Below are positions 46,617 to 57,697 of a stretch of 64,000 nucleotides of DNA, piece after piece. A program made the position numbers and the translations under genes. Source of the stretch: Selaginella moellendorffii (lineage: Eukaryota; Streptophyta; Lycopodiopsida; Selaginellales; Selaginellaceae); the NCBI RefSeq assembly GCF_000143415.4, contig NW_003314265.1, positions 262,405-326,404 of the forward strand, given 5' to 3'. The notes beneath the pieces are model-generated. The model saw nothing but the letters and a program-made list of their open reading frames with translations, had not been told where the DNA came from and ran no database searches. The number at the start of each line of letters is the position of its first letter. Position 1 is the first letter of the stretch.

Positions 46617-47809
46617 CTAGGATCGCTCGCAGCAGCCAAGAAGCTCTACCTTGATCTCCTCTTCCAGACTTTTCACGTAGTCGATCGCGACTTCTAGCAC
46701 TTGCTCTTCATCCAGCTGCAAATGGTTTACACAAACACGGAATACTTAGCGCGCTTCTCAAGAGCCAAACCAGATCGCCCCGTACCTGTCTACTACTATG
46801 TGGTATCAAGTGCTGCAGCAACTCCAAGCGTGAATCTACAGCTTTCTCGTGTATCTGGTGGAGAAGGAAGACAAGACCGTCAATCCACGAAACAATCAAA
46901 GCCCGGAAGCAGAAGCTCGCTTCTTACATTGACGCTTGGAGGGCTGGAAATCTCGGCTTCGCCAGCCTCAACCTCGACCTCATTCTCATCCGAGTGCTCA
47001 TCTACAACCTGCAAAGAGAAGCATCCATGATAAGTTTCCAGATCAGAAACTCCCATGTTATAATTTACCTGAGGAGGCCGTGACAATGCTGGTTGATGAT
47101 CATCGCCGACTCTACTTCTCTTGCATCGCCGTCTAGCCGGCCTCGGATCGTCCGAGACCGACTCACAGCTGAGATTCGACTGGCAAGTATCATCGAGATC
47201 ATTCTCGCCCTCCCGGACGACGCAACACGGATTGGTTTCCCTCACCGCCGCCGACTTTCTCTTCCCCCGTAGAGCGTTCCTCCTCAACCCCTCCTTTCGG
47301 AGGAGCTCGGGCTGCTCGGGACCAGAGGAAGCGTCCGACTCCATTGACGAATCTTCCCGCCACTCGTCCTCCATCGACCCACCATCGTCGATCGATCCGG
47401 GTCTTATCAGATGTCTCGACAAACTGTTGTAAGCGTTCCAATCCACGGAGATATCCAAGTAGGCCGTCCAGCCCGACTCGGACGTCGCCTCGGGCCTTTG
47501 CCCAAGATCCAATTCATCGATTGGGTCTTGTGGATTCGCGCTGCTGGGGGCTCCATTCCTGGCACAAATCTCGTTCGCTCCATCATCCCTTGTGGCTGGA
47601 GAATTAGCGAGGCGAGCAAGCGTTGGAACCGTGCTGTCTGTGAAGATGGATCTCAGGGGAAGTGGCTGCTGCTGTAACCGCGACGACTGGAATTTCCTGG
47701 CGACGCCAAAGCCGGCTAGAGCCTGCGATTCATTCTTGGCGAAGGAGGCGGCCCAATCGCATGGAGAGGTGAAACCGCGAGCGAGATCGTAAGCGGGATC
47801 TCTTGCCAT
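46617..47809 (-). CDS. Atypical HLH transcription regulator
   Basis: Four minus-strand exons (47069-47809, 46928-47008, 46786-46854, 46617-46715) encode 329 residues. The C-terminus is a helix-loop-helix: VDSRLELLQHLIPHSSRQ, then LDEEQVLEVAIDYVKSLEEE. The segment before helix 1 (IHEKAV) is not a canonical basic DNA-binding region, so the protein may act by heterodimerising with other bHLH proteins. A basic RRRCKRSR cluster at about 228-235 could be a nuclear signal. The N-terminal 240 residues are Ser/Asp-rich and match nothing I know. Intron 1 is 60 nt, in frame and stop-free. The stop at 46617-46619 lies 12 codons into what could also be read as a splice donor (AAG|GTAGAG), so the last residues are uncertain. 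The precise bHLH subgroup is unknown. Confidence 0.72.
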
Positions 47810-50494
47810 GAGAGGAGCGCTGGAATGTAGAAATCAGCAACGCATCTGCCCCGAGAAACCAGAGAATCGATCGGAAATGGGCGCGGGACGAGCGAGCGAG
47901 CAAAGAACGCGAAGATCCAAGAATCAGGGAAAATGTGGATAGGAGAGATCACACTCCAGACCGTGACGAACGGCCAAACTATCGCGATCGCGATGAGCAA
48001 ACTCTCAAGGGGCAAGGAAAGGAATGCCGCTCAAAAAGCCCTCGCGCAAGCACGCATACCAAGAAACAAAACTAAAATCAACTAAAGGAGAACCTAGTAG
48101 GTTAAAACGCCGCTAAGCTAATAGGAACCGGCCGTACGTACGATGGGTCCAGCTCCCCCGGCATATTCCTCACGGGTGAAAATGTATTTGTGCATGTGAC
48201 GCAGGTTAAAAGCCGACGTGGACAGTGTGGATGGAAGTTAAATTGGATGGCAGGTGGTGGTAATGATAGAGGGCAGATACATACAGATACCCGGGGCACA
48301 TGCGCGCGTGCTAATGACCCACACGTACGGATATTCCCCTTGCTCCAAGTTGTGGCCCACTCCGCACGGAAGAGTACATATAATGTACGCGTTTGGTAGC
48401 GGTTGGATCGGCGGGCGTATGCCCATCCAACGGTGGAAACGGGCAAGGCAACTAACTTACTTTGTATGCATGGAGTGCACGCAAAGGTGGCGTAGGGTTA
48501 ACTACATTGGAAACGAATGAGTAAGTGTGGGAATGGAATGGAATGTGATTGGAGTGGCCCATGATGCACTAACAAAGATTGTGGGGGTACTGTGCGAATA
48601 ATTCCGGCACCTTTCGGGCCAATCACAGGGAATATGCTTGTTCTAGTTTTCTTGGCCATGTTCCATCCCTGACACGGAGGGGAAGATCATGTCATGAATT
48701 TAGACAATGGAGCTGTAGGCAGGGTAAGATTACCAAGGTTTTTACTGAGGTTTATAAAGATTTACCAGCCAGCCAGCCAGCATACATTTGCATTTGCATC
48801 AAGTCAAAGTGAGGACCGGGGATGGTTTTAGAAAAGTGGCGAAGCGCATGTGTTACTTCGCATTGTCTATGGATTGATCTCGCGCCTTGATGTAAATCTA
48901 TGCGACACACGAAGCGAAGGATACCATAGCCCCTCGGATCGAATTACCTCGCATTGTTTTCTCGTTCTTTTCTTTTAAATGCAAGTTTCGCCACCGCTTC
49001 AATCGCATCCATGCACAAGTTTCTAGTGCGTCCATGTGAGATCTAGCGAGGAATTCAACTTGGGTGAGCTGGCCCCTTGTGGATTTCGGATCTTGGGGGA
49101 CGGGGGCGTGGCGAGACATGGGGCGGGAGATCTCTACAGTTCAAAGTGTTGGGTGATTGGGGCTCCCTCGTTTCCCTGGAAATGATTTTCTAGGGCGTGG
49201 CCATGGGTAGCAACTCAAAGTCAGGACATTCACCAGGCTTTGAGATCGGTCAACCAGCCTCGATTCCGCCTTTTCTTATCTCCCGCGTAGATTATTGCCT
49301 TTGATTACACTGCCTAGAACATAGAAAGACATTCTTTGCATCATATAGAAACCTCCCATGTCCCGGAAGTGCCATGCACTCCCCACATGCACGGTTGCAT
49401 CGCTAGCCAGCAGACACTAATAATCCATTCAATCGGAACTTTCTCACAAAGTTTACTCAAATCGAAGTGATCCTTTAAAAACCCTCTACTAGAACGTTAC
49501 ACGTTAAGAGGGATCTCACCGTGTGGACAGACAAGGAGGAACCCTAGAATTGTTTGTGGGCATTACCAAGTCCTGCAAATTGGCCATGTGAAACTATCAC
49601 AACACACTGAAAACACGCGGATTAGGACACGCCATGGCCAGCAGAGCTTGTCATGTGAAAACGATCCAAGTTGGTGGAGTTTAAATGTAAATTTTATCTT
49701 AAAGCAAGATTGGTCAACCACCAAGGACCTAATCCGTACACACGCCCCGCTTACAAAAACAATTCGCCAGTGAACGTGTGCTATGCGCTGTGATTCAAAG
49801 ACAAGCTCCGAGATAGATACATGTGTCGCCCTTCCTGTTAACAAGCGATTGGATGATCCCCGGAATCGTGATTCACCGCGGAGATTAAACAAGTCGAGCG
49901 ACACTGCACGTGCATGTCAATTTGCCCTAACCTTTAAAACCCTAAATTCTTTCAACGGTCACCACAGGAGGGCTGGGATATTTCCCCCGAGGATTTTTAA
50001 AAGGCCGCGTTCCGTACGCATCCTTTTTGGTTGCGTGTCCACATGCACACGAAGATGTGGCCACTGACACCATCCCGTCGCGCTACGCTTTTGGCCCATG
50101 TGCCTGACGGGCATACGGTACCACTCGCCCGCAAATACGTACCCGTACAGCGGAGATACACATTGGCATGTGCGCCGTACTGACATGCCTTGTACTCGTG
50201 ATGTGCTGCTGCTGCCGTGGAAGTCGACGCTGCTGGCCAATGGCAGACGGCCACGCGGCAGGTGCCGAAAGGCATGTGGCCATGTGGTGTTGCGCAGGGG
50301 TTGAATTTGGGCTTTGCAACAGCCAGCCAGTCAGCCAGCTAGCTAAAGAGACCTACTTAAATGGCGCGCTTTCTCAAAATTTCGAAAGCTCCAAGCGCGC
50401 AAACTGCCGCGGGATATACCCCAGATGTCGGCTAAGCCCTAATCCAAGAGCCCTAAAATTGGGCCGGCAGAAATGTAGCTCAAGAGTCGCCGCC
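47810..50494. other. Gene-free intergenic stretch between HLH gene and RRN3
   Basis: The left end holds the HLH 5' leader, including a minus-strand upstream frame from 48015 that overlaps the HLH start. The right end holds the RRN3 promoter, with CCCTAA/CCCTAAA-type boxes at about 49940-49956 and 50434-50457. The middle 2 kb shows no recognisable gene, repeat or RNA. Confidence 0.45.
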
Positions 50495-53133
50495 ATGGCG
50501 ATGGAAGAGCAAGCGAAAGCGTCGGCCGCGGCGGCTGCGGAAGTGGACGATAAGCAGCTCCAAGAGATTGTGCGGTCGTGGATTTTGCAAGCGCTGTCTG
50601 GGGTATGTCTGTGACTGCTTGTCCTGGGGTTTTTGAGGCTTAGGGTTTTGGGTTCCTTGCAGGAGGACATCGATCGCTATCGGAAATTGCTCTCGGACTT
50701 GAAAAACGTCGACTTCGATGATTCAGAAAGCGTCTCTGGCTTGGCGGTACGTGGAATTTAAATTTTTATTGTAGGGAAGCTGTGTCACGAGGCTTATTTT
50801 CGTTGTAATTTTTCCAGGCAAGAATACGAGCGCTCTCCCAATGTGTAAGCATTATCAACGAGCGGGATCACGAGATGCTGCTATCGCTTGTAAGTCGCCC
50901 TTCTGTTTTCTAATGCTTCGTACTAAGAAACTTTTCCCTAGGTGTTTTCTATGAGCTTCTGGAGTGGTAGCAATGAGCTTCTGGATGCAATTGAGAACCT
51001 TGTCGTGAATTTGGTAAGTAGACAGATGATTTGTTTCTCCGGAATGCTTAGATGTTTTCATTTCAGGCGACTTCTAGCGGTGTTTTGGTGCCCAGATGCT
51101 TGGACATGCTAGTGCGGAACTTTTTGCCTCCCTCATGTGGTATCAAGGTGCATCTTGACTGTTATACACAAGACAGGCTTGCTAGAAAAAAGATGACTTT
51201 TGAAAGTCTTAAAGGACTAAAACCGCTACATTTGTCCATGAAAAATGACGTCATGAATCGTGTGCATCTAGCTCTACAACGAATTTTGGAGTTGGTCCCA
51301 ATTGCCGCTCTGAGGCTTCATCCGATCGTCCAGCAAAGAATGCCTCATCGAAGGGTTGACAAAGATGTAAGTTCGTTCTTCTTTTTATGTGATTTAAAGG
51401 GCCTTACCTTGAAAAAGTTTTGTGCAGTGGAATTCTTTGTTTCTGGAGAATATGTTACTTTTAGATAGCAAGCGCGTTAGTCCAGCTATAAGCAGCCGGA
51501 TGCTGTTGGGGATAGTCGACAGGCTGATCGAGATAGATGTAAGAGCTTACACGGTTTTATTATTCTTTTTTCTTATTCTCATTATCCTTCCAGGTAGAGA
51601 TAGCTTGGGAGGACATTTTGAAGGATGAGGATAGTAGCAAAGTTTTGGTCTTCCATATGGATGTTGATGAATCCGATGACAAACAAGCGGCTCCCGGTAG
51701 TGAGGTAAATATCTCATCTGTTTATCTTTAGATAAGAATTCTGATGCGTGAGTTGTTTTGCAGGCTCAATTGGAGCATGCCTTAGCAGCGCATTCAGGGA
51801 AGAAGCCTTTAGATGAAATAGCAGATAAGATGGACCATTTGATGGAACTGGTTTTTGAGCACTTGCATCAATGTGCGAAAAATGAAAGGCTCGACGAGGT
51901 GTATACGACACTAATGGTTTCTTTCAAGTCGACTGTCCTTGACACTTACAAGTCAAAGTTTACGCAGGTATGTCTTGTCGAAGTGAAGTGTGAATTTTAG
52001 TAACAAGCTTGTTTTCTTCAGTTCTTGATCTTCTATCTGTGCTCGTTATCTCCTTCAAGTTGCGGGGCGAACTTCGCTGGGTTTCTTTGCGAGACATTTG
52101 TTACTCGGTCTATTCCCAGCAACACAAGGTACAACCTTTGAGCTTTAGAATGAAACCTCTCTAATTATGGTTCTTTTTCAGGATGTCTGCTGCCGCATAC
52201 CTTGCGAGCTACCTTGCCAGGGCAAACTTCTTACCTTTGCCTGTGGTGCTTTCATCCGTTTCAAGGTACTGCTTTCATAAGACAAAGGGAGTCATTCTAA
52301 TGAGATTATTATCTGCAGGCTAGTAAACTGGTGTGTCAGCTTTACTCCTACAAGGTTCGACGTGTTCAAATTGACAGACACAGCGCTTCATGGAGTCTTC
52401 TATGCTGCTTGTCAGGTGATCATTTTGCTCTGGCTTTGGACGGTCATTAACTTTCATGTCTCATGCAGGCAGTAATGTACATTCTCTGCTTCAGATTGAG
52501 GGAGCTTTATGCGGAGTCTACGCAAAGACCCTTGCTGAAAGGCTTGAGATTGCAACAGCTGATAGAGCACAAGCTTTGCCCTCTTAAGGTAACCCGCAAG
52601 AGCATAATTGGTTATGTGCTAATGCTCGTTATGCTACCAGGTGTGTCTTCCCTCCGTCGTCGAGGAGTTTGTCAGGCAAGCGACGGCAATTCAGCTTATC
52701 AGCTACAGCGGCACTGTAGAGCCTAGCTCCGGATTCGAGGTCTTGTCATTCAAATCCTATGGAGGTGACAACAGGCTAGAGATGTTCTTCCCATTTGATC
52801 CTTACTTGCTGAGACGATCGGACAGGTAAGACCATGGTAATTGTTTTTACTGTGCTGAGTAACAACAAAATGGTGGACAGATTTATCGAGCCAATCTTCA
52901 CGCACTGGTCTGCGGCTCACTCAGCAAACGAAGTCGAGGAACAGAGCAGCGACGAGGAGGAGCCTGTTGTGGAGGAGGAAGAGGTGTTAGATCCGGATGA
53001 TCTGATGGAGGCCGAAGAGGAAGGCTACGATGATGGTGGCGAGGAAGCGTTCCGGAATTCTTTGGAGTGCATGTCCATCACGCCGCCTCGGATGCTACCG
53101 GCGAATTTGGCACACATGCTTCCAATCTCTTGA
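50495..53133 (+). CDS. RRN3: RRN3 / TIF-IA, RNA polymerase I transcription initiation factor
   Basis: Fourteen exons encode 635 residues: 50495-50602, 50663-50746, 50818-50889, 50942-51013, 51067-51366, 51428-51538, 51594-51704, 51764-51967, 52022-52128, 52182-52265, 52319-52415, 52469-52588, 52641-52825 and 52881-53133. Family signatures include LVPIAALRLHPIVQQRMPHR, MLLLDSKRVSPAISSRML, the helical FLIFYLCSLSP...FAGFLCETFV region, AAAYLASYLARANFLP and the MFFPFDPYLLRRSDRFIEPI block near the C-terminus. An acidic tail (EEQSSDEEEPVVEEEEVLD) follows. RRN3 bridges RNA polymerase I to the promoter-bound selectivity factor and sets rRNA synthesis in the nucleolus; its activity is phosphorylation-controlled in animals and yeast. 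The start is the first ATG in a GCCGCCATGG context. Confidence 0.95.
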
Positions 53134-53149
53134 GATCATCAAGTTTGCT

Positions 53150-53830
53150 TCAAATATATATTTGTAAACTTCGGGTTGGATTTCATGGATTCCATTGGAA
53201 AGATTCAGATCTTGTGGGCGGTGGTCGAAAACGTGAAGTTGGACGGATATCTCTGCGTTGGGCACCTTCACCAGGAATGTCAAGAACTCTTCACAGATGA
53301 GCTGATTGATTTGATTATTAAGAAGGCACCACTGACAAAGGTATGAGTTTTCCACAAGCTCATTGGGAAGAGGCACAGTCGCACTGTGATCTGTGTTTCT
53401 TGATGCTGAGTTTGCAAACGATGGACTCACTTACCCAGACATGTGATCAGGAGACTTTCACCAGAGTACATGGGTTCTTTCAGAATAAGCATTTGGAAGC
53501 CATGGGTTTGGGCTACAAACCCGAGACCCAAACCCGAGATTTGTGTGTTTGAGAATGTTCTTCATATCTCTGACGAGAGGCTATTTCGTGAAATGGTTAA
53601 GGAACATCCAAATGTGGCTGGAAAACCAAATAGTTCTATGGAGTCTAAACACTTCGTTGGTTTTAGGGGCAAAAGCCAAGGGTGTTAAGCTGAAAGTTAA
53701 GTCGTTCTTCATAAGCCATGGAAGTGACATGGATAAGGGTCTTGGTTTATTGCTTGAGATTGCTGATCCAGCACAAGCTTATCAGGTTGGCCATAAAGAG
53801 AGGCCGGCTCAAATTGGATGATAAACAACT
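53150..53830 (+). pseudogene. Unrecognised coding-like fragments downstream of RRN3
   Basis: A frame at about 53178-53340 reads IQILWAVVENVKLDGYLCVG, then a helix-rich DELIDLIIKKAPLTK that ends at a good donor (AAG|GTATGA). Further coding-like pieces occur at about 53545-53690 (HISDERLFREMVKEHPNVAG) and 53700-53820 (SHGSDMDKGLGLLLEIADPA) in different frames. I could not join them into one frame and do not recognise the family. They may be a real unannotated gene, decayed gene fragments, or a captured mosaic. They lie on the same strand as RRN3, starting tens of bases after its stop. Confidence 0.4.
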
Positions 53831-54089
53831 AGCACAATGTTACCACCTTTAGGTTATGATCGTAAGTGGGAAAGTCTTAGGACGAGAATGCTAAATTACT
53901 TTTTAAGTTTGGCAACCTCAAACTGTTGCCAGCCATTCCCTTGAGCCCTGAAGGCAATACTAAAAGAGACTTGCACGAAGATCGCCGTGCTACATTGCAT
54001 TTTGCAACTTGATGGAACCTGATGCGCTGAACATGGTATGATTATCGTTATTTGCGGGATTATCTCGATACCTCATAGTTGAAACAGTA

Positions 54090-54275
54090 ATTATATCGAT
54101 ATATTCTGTTTATTATTTATTAATCCAATTAGAAGTTTATAATTATAAACATACCATTAGACTAGAATATACTAGGAAGTAGTTTATAAATTATAAATAT
54201 TCAAATGTAGATTGTAGAATATCCTAAGATAAAACAAACATAATCTAAATATATCCATTAATTGCTTAAACCCAA
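54090..54275 (-). mobile_element. AT-rich dispersed repeat, copy 3
   Basis: Read on the minus strand it runs TTTAAGCAATTAATGGATAT, then AGGATATTCTACA, TATTTATAATTTATAAACT, TAGTATATTCTAG, ATGTTTATAATTATAAAC and AATTGGATTAATAAATAATA. These blocks occur in the same order in copy 1 (6077-6360). It is shorter than copy 1 and ends just upstream of the gene at 54311, within its promoter. Confidence 0.6.
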
Positions 54276-54310
54276 GTGCCATGTGGCAGTTAGGGTTTAT
54301 CGCTGAAATC

Positions 54311-55414
54311 ATGGCGGCATTTGTGGCTTCAATGCTGCCGCCACCGGCAGTGATTGTTGGGCGGGGCCGAATTGGGTCGGCTCTTGAAAAGCTGGGGCAT
54401 GGCAGGGACGTTGTCTTGCTGCGAGGCCAGCCGTTTCCATCCAGTCTCTCTTCCGGCCCCATCTTTGTTTGCACCCGGAACAACGATCTGGACGCTGTCG
54501 TGGACGCTACCCCGGCACACCGTCGCGAAGGTATCCATAGAATCCATGGCATTCTCTCTAGGCTTCCTCTCATTCGCTTCTTCTCCCAGACTTGGTGTTC
54601 TTCCAGAATGGGATGCTGGAGCCGTGGCTGGAGAAGCGTGGATTGGCAGACGCTACGCAGGTCCTCGTCTACTTCGCGGTCGCCAAGCTCGGGGACGAGC
54701 CCGTTGATGGCAAGACGGATGCCAATCCCGAGGGCCTCACTGCCGCGTGTGGGAAATGGGCTGCCGCAGTTGCTGCAAGGCTACACGCTGGAGGGTTGTC
54801 ATGCAAGGTACTTTCGCAAAGAAACTCTCGTGAGAACCAGAGAGAAAAGAGAGCTTTTCTTTCGACTCGACTTACTCCAATGGCAGGATGGATTCAACAG
54901 GTGTTGGACGCCCGCGAGTTTGCCAAGCCCATGCTTGAGAAGCTGATATGGATTTCAGCTTTCATGCTTGTTGGTGCCCGTCACCCTGGCGCAACTGTGG
55001 GAGACGTTGAGAAGAGGTATCGTGACGAGGTATGTCATGTTCATCTCATTCTAGAAAATGCAAAGCTCTCTCTTTTTCCTACTTGCAACAGGTCTCCGAG
55101 CTTATAACCGAGCTTGCTGCCGCAGCCTCTTCGGAAAAATCCGCGGCTTTTGGTCCCGGGCTCGAGGAACGCCTGTGTTCGTATGCCAGATCGGTTGCTC
55201 ACTTTCCCACCGCTGTGAAAGAGGTCGTTATTCTTTTTTTCGCACTCTTTTCCTGTGATGACATGCTTCGTCTGTGTCTCAGTTCGAATGGAGGAACGGA
55301 TGGTTTTACGGGATCTCGGAGCGAGCAATCGCGTCTGGGACGACCGATCCCTGCCCTTTGCACTCTCGGTGGCTTCAGGAAGTGGAAGCGGTCCCCAAAG
55401 TTCTTGCAAAGTGA
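54311..55414 (+). CDS. Ketopantoate-reductase-like NAD(P)-binding protein
   Basis: Five exons (54311-54530, 54590-54807, 54901-55029, 55092-55223, 55283-55414) encode 276 residues. The N-terminus is a Rossmann nucleotide-binding motif (PPAVIVGRGRIGSALEKLG, with GxGxxG). PIFVCTRNNDLDAVVDATP and DLVFFQNGMLEPWL complete the reductase-like fold. The C-terminal helical half (MLEKLIWISAFMLVGARHPG) ends in a conserved RNGWFYGISERAIASG block. Plants and cyanobacteria have such proteins of unclear role; ketopantoate reduction in pantothenate synthesis is one possibility, unproved here. The Met at 54311 was chosen; an in-frame Met at 54281 would add 10 residues from leader sequence containing TTAGGGTTTA. 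The second exon-2/3 junction uses the AACAG|GTG acceptor because the nearer AG breaks the frame. Confidence 0.82.
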
Positions 55415-56236
55415 TCACCCAAGATTTACATCGTCCCGAATCGTAAAAACCTCTACTGTGTGAGCGTTAGCTTTGGACTTTTGATGGACAGCAAAGGAAT
55501 CACATTTCAGGAATGCGATCTGGAGTTTGTGGTGGAAGAAAGTATTATCAAACTGTGTGATCTTCGCAACCAGGAGACCAGAGACCGAGGCAACAACGTG
55601 TGTGCCAACGATTCCAGGATCTGGAAGATCAAAGTTGTGCCTTCGCAAACTCGAGAAAGCTCCTTTAGTGGCAGAGTGGGAATCGCTGGGTGATGCCTGG
55701 GCATCCAAATAATGCTTGTATAATTGTGACGCGGTGAAACAAGCGGTGCTAGTAATGCTCCTTCGAATCTCGTGACAGTCCTTAGTAATTTAGCCACTTC
55801 TGTGGGGATTTTGACAGCAAAATCCAGTTGTTCCAGTAAGTTTGGGGGTGGAAACTTTGGGTGGTGCGCACAAATATCTTTTTCTTTGTTTTTTTCTATC
55901 TCGTGTCACTCGCATGATTTTCCGGATTTTCGCACAGAAGCTTTGACAAGTTCTCGGTACTTAAAAGTTTTTTGGCGTAGTGTGATTCCCACAAAGAGGA
56001 GAAATTCAATTATAAAAGTTTTCTGGGCAAGGATCTTGGCTGGAATCTGTTTGAACAAGAAAGAGAAGAGCATCACTTATCTAATGATCCAGCTTGTCGG
56101 CTGCATTATATAAGCAAGCTTTGCTTGCTCTCTAAATCACTAGAAAAAAGAAAGAGCCGAGTCGGTTAGAACTCGCTCTTTCTTTTTTTCTCCGCTCTCT
56201 CACTCGCTTACTCGATCTCATCGTTGTTTGATCGAC
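55415..56236. other. Intergenic region; no supported gene
   Basis: It contains the 3' flank of the reductase-like gene and the promoter of the amino acid transporter gene. Overlapping frames on both strands at about 55415-55708 are open for 75-97 codons but neither has splice support or family similarity. A TATATAAG box at 56107-56114 lies about 125 bp upstream of the transporter ATG and is a plausible TATA element for it. Confidence 0.45.
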
Positions 56237-57697
56237 ATGGAGAAGCAGCAGCAGCACGTCGAGCTCGAGTCCGGGAATTCGAAGATCATCGATGACTGCT
56301 GCAAGAACCCGGAGCAAGACAAGGAGAACAACAAAGCCACCTTGTTCCAAGCGTCAGTAAACTCCATCGTCCTGCTCATTGGTATGCAAGGACACCTTCA
56401 TAATCTATGATTCTAACTTTCTTTGCTCGCAGGCCTGGGAACGCTCTCCTCCGCGTACGCGATAGAGAGATCGGGCTACTTCGGGCTGTTCGTTCTGCTT
56501 ATCACCGCATCCTTCTACTGGTGCGGATCCAAGCTCATCTCTAAGTGCCTCGTCCACGATCCAAGTCTCGCAAACTATCAGGACGTAGCAACCAAGGCCT
56601 TCCCATCCTGGGCTCCAATTCTTGTCCGGACGCTCTTCTATCTCCGGATCCTTGGAACGCTCACGGGTTACCTCGTCTCCATGGGTGACACCCTCACGCA
56701 CATATTCCCGAGCTCCAGGATCAACGTCCTGGGCGTGATTCGAGGCAAGGCTCTCTTCACTTGCATGGCGTTTCTCTTGGTTCTTCCCACAACTTGGTTC
56801 CGGAACTTGCGGACGATCTCTTATCTCACGTTTTGGTGCGGGATGAGCATCCTCGCCACCGTTGTGTGCCTCGTCGTGGCTGGAGCAGACTATGGAATTG
56901 GATTCGATCAGCCCGTGGCCGTTGTCAATGTCAAGAATCTTCCCCTTGCGACTGGAGTGTACACTTTCACGTTTGGATCCACGCCAGTGTTGCCAAACAT
57001 TCAAAGATCCATGGAGAACCAGGGTGATTTCCCAAAAGTAAGCTTCCTGATGATCTTGTTCTAGTGCATTTGTGTTATCAGTTTATTTTGTTCTTCTTGC
57101 TCTGTCACCTTTTGGTTGGGCCATGAAAATATTTAAACTCACAATTACACTGTTTAACAGGTGATGGTCATCTCCTTCGCGACCGCGATCACGCTCAATG
57201 TCATCGTGGGCATCCTCGGCGCGATCATGTTTGGCTCCCAGACCAGGCCCCAAGTTCACCTCAACATGCCGCCACACCTCCTTCCCTCCAAGATCGCAAT
57301 CTGGGCGACATTTCTCACCCCTGTTACCCAGTTCGCCCTCCTCCTCTCCCCAATCGCCCACGAACTCGAGCAGCTCCTCCTGCCAAATCTCTCTGACTCG
57401 CGGCACAGCCCAAAGCTCGGCTACCTCGCCTGCGTCTTCCTCCGCACCATGATCCTCTCCGGCATTGCTCTCGCCGCCGTGCTCTTCCCGTACTTCGTCA
57501 ATATCATCCAGCTTATTGGATCGTCCCTCAACGTGACGCTCTGCATCATCATGCCGTGCCTGTTCTACGTGAAGATCTTTGGGGACAAGGTGAGCCGGAT
57601 GGAGAAGGCGGGGCTGTGCGCCATGGTGGTGCTGAGTGCCATCGCTGGAATCACTGGAGCGACAGTGTCGATCAAGAATTTGATCCACAAGCAATAG
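56237..57697 (+). CDS. AVT1-type vacuolar amino acid transporter (AAAP family)
   Basis: Three exons (56237-56381, 56433-57037, 57161-57697) encode 428 residues. A 37-residue polar cytosolic leader precedes about ten hydrophobic segments. Hallmarks are FQASVNSIVLLIGLGTLSSA (helix 1 with the unwound GxG/GLG region), ERSGYFGLFVLLI, YTFTFGSTPVLPNIQRSM, AITLNVIVGILGAIMFGS and LTPVTQFALLLSPIAHELEQ. This is the AVT1 pattern of the amino acid/auxin permease superfamily, proton-coupled amino acid antiporters of the vacuolar membrane. Substrate range is not visible in sequence. The gene reads as full length for the family. A TATATAAG sequence lies about 125 bp upstream of the ATG. Confidence 0.9.

Noticed and set aside
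55415-55708. 97-codon minus-strand frame opposite the reductase-like gene's 3' flank
   Set aside because: An overlapping plus-strand frame is equally open and neither resembles a known family.
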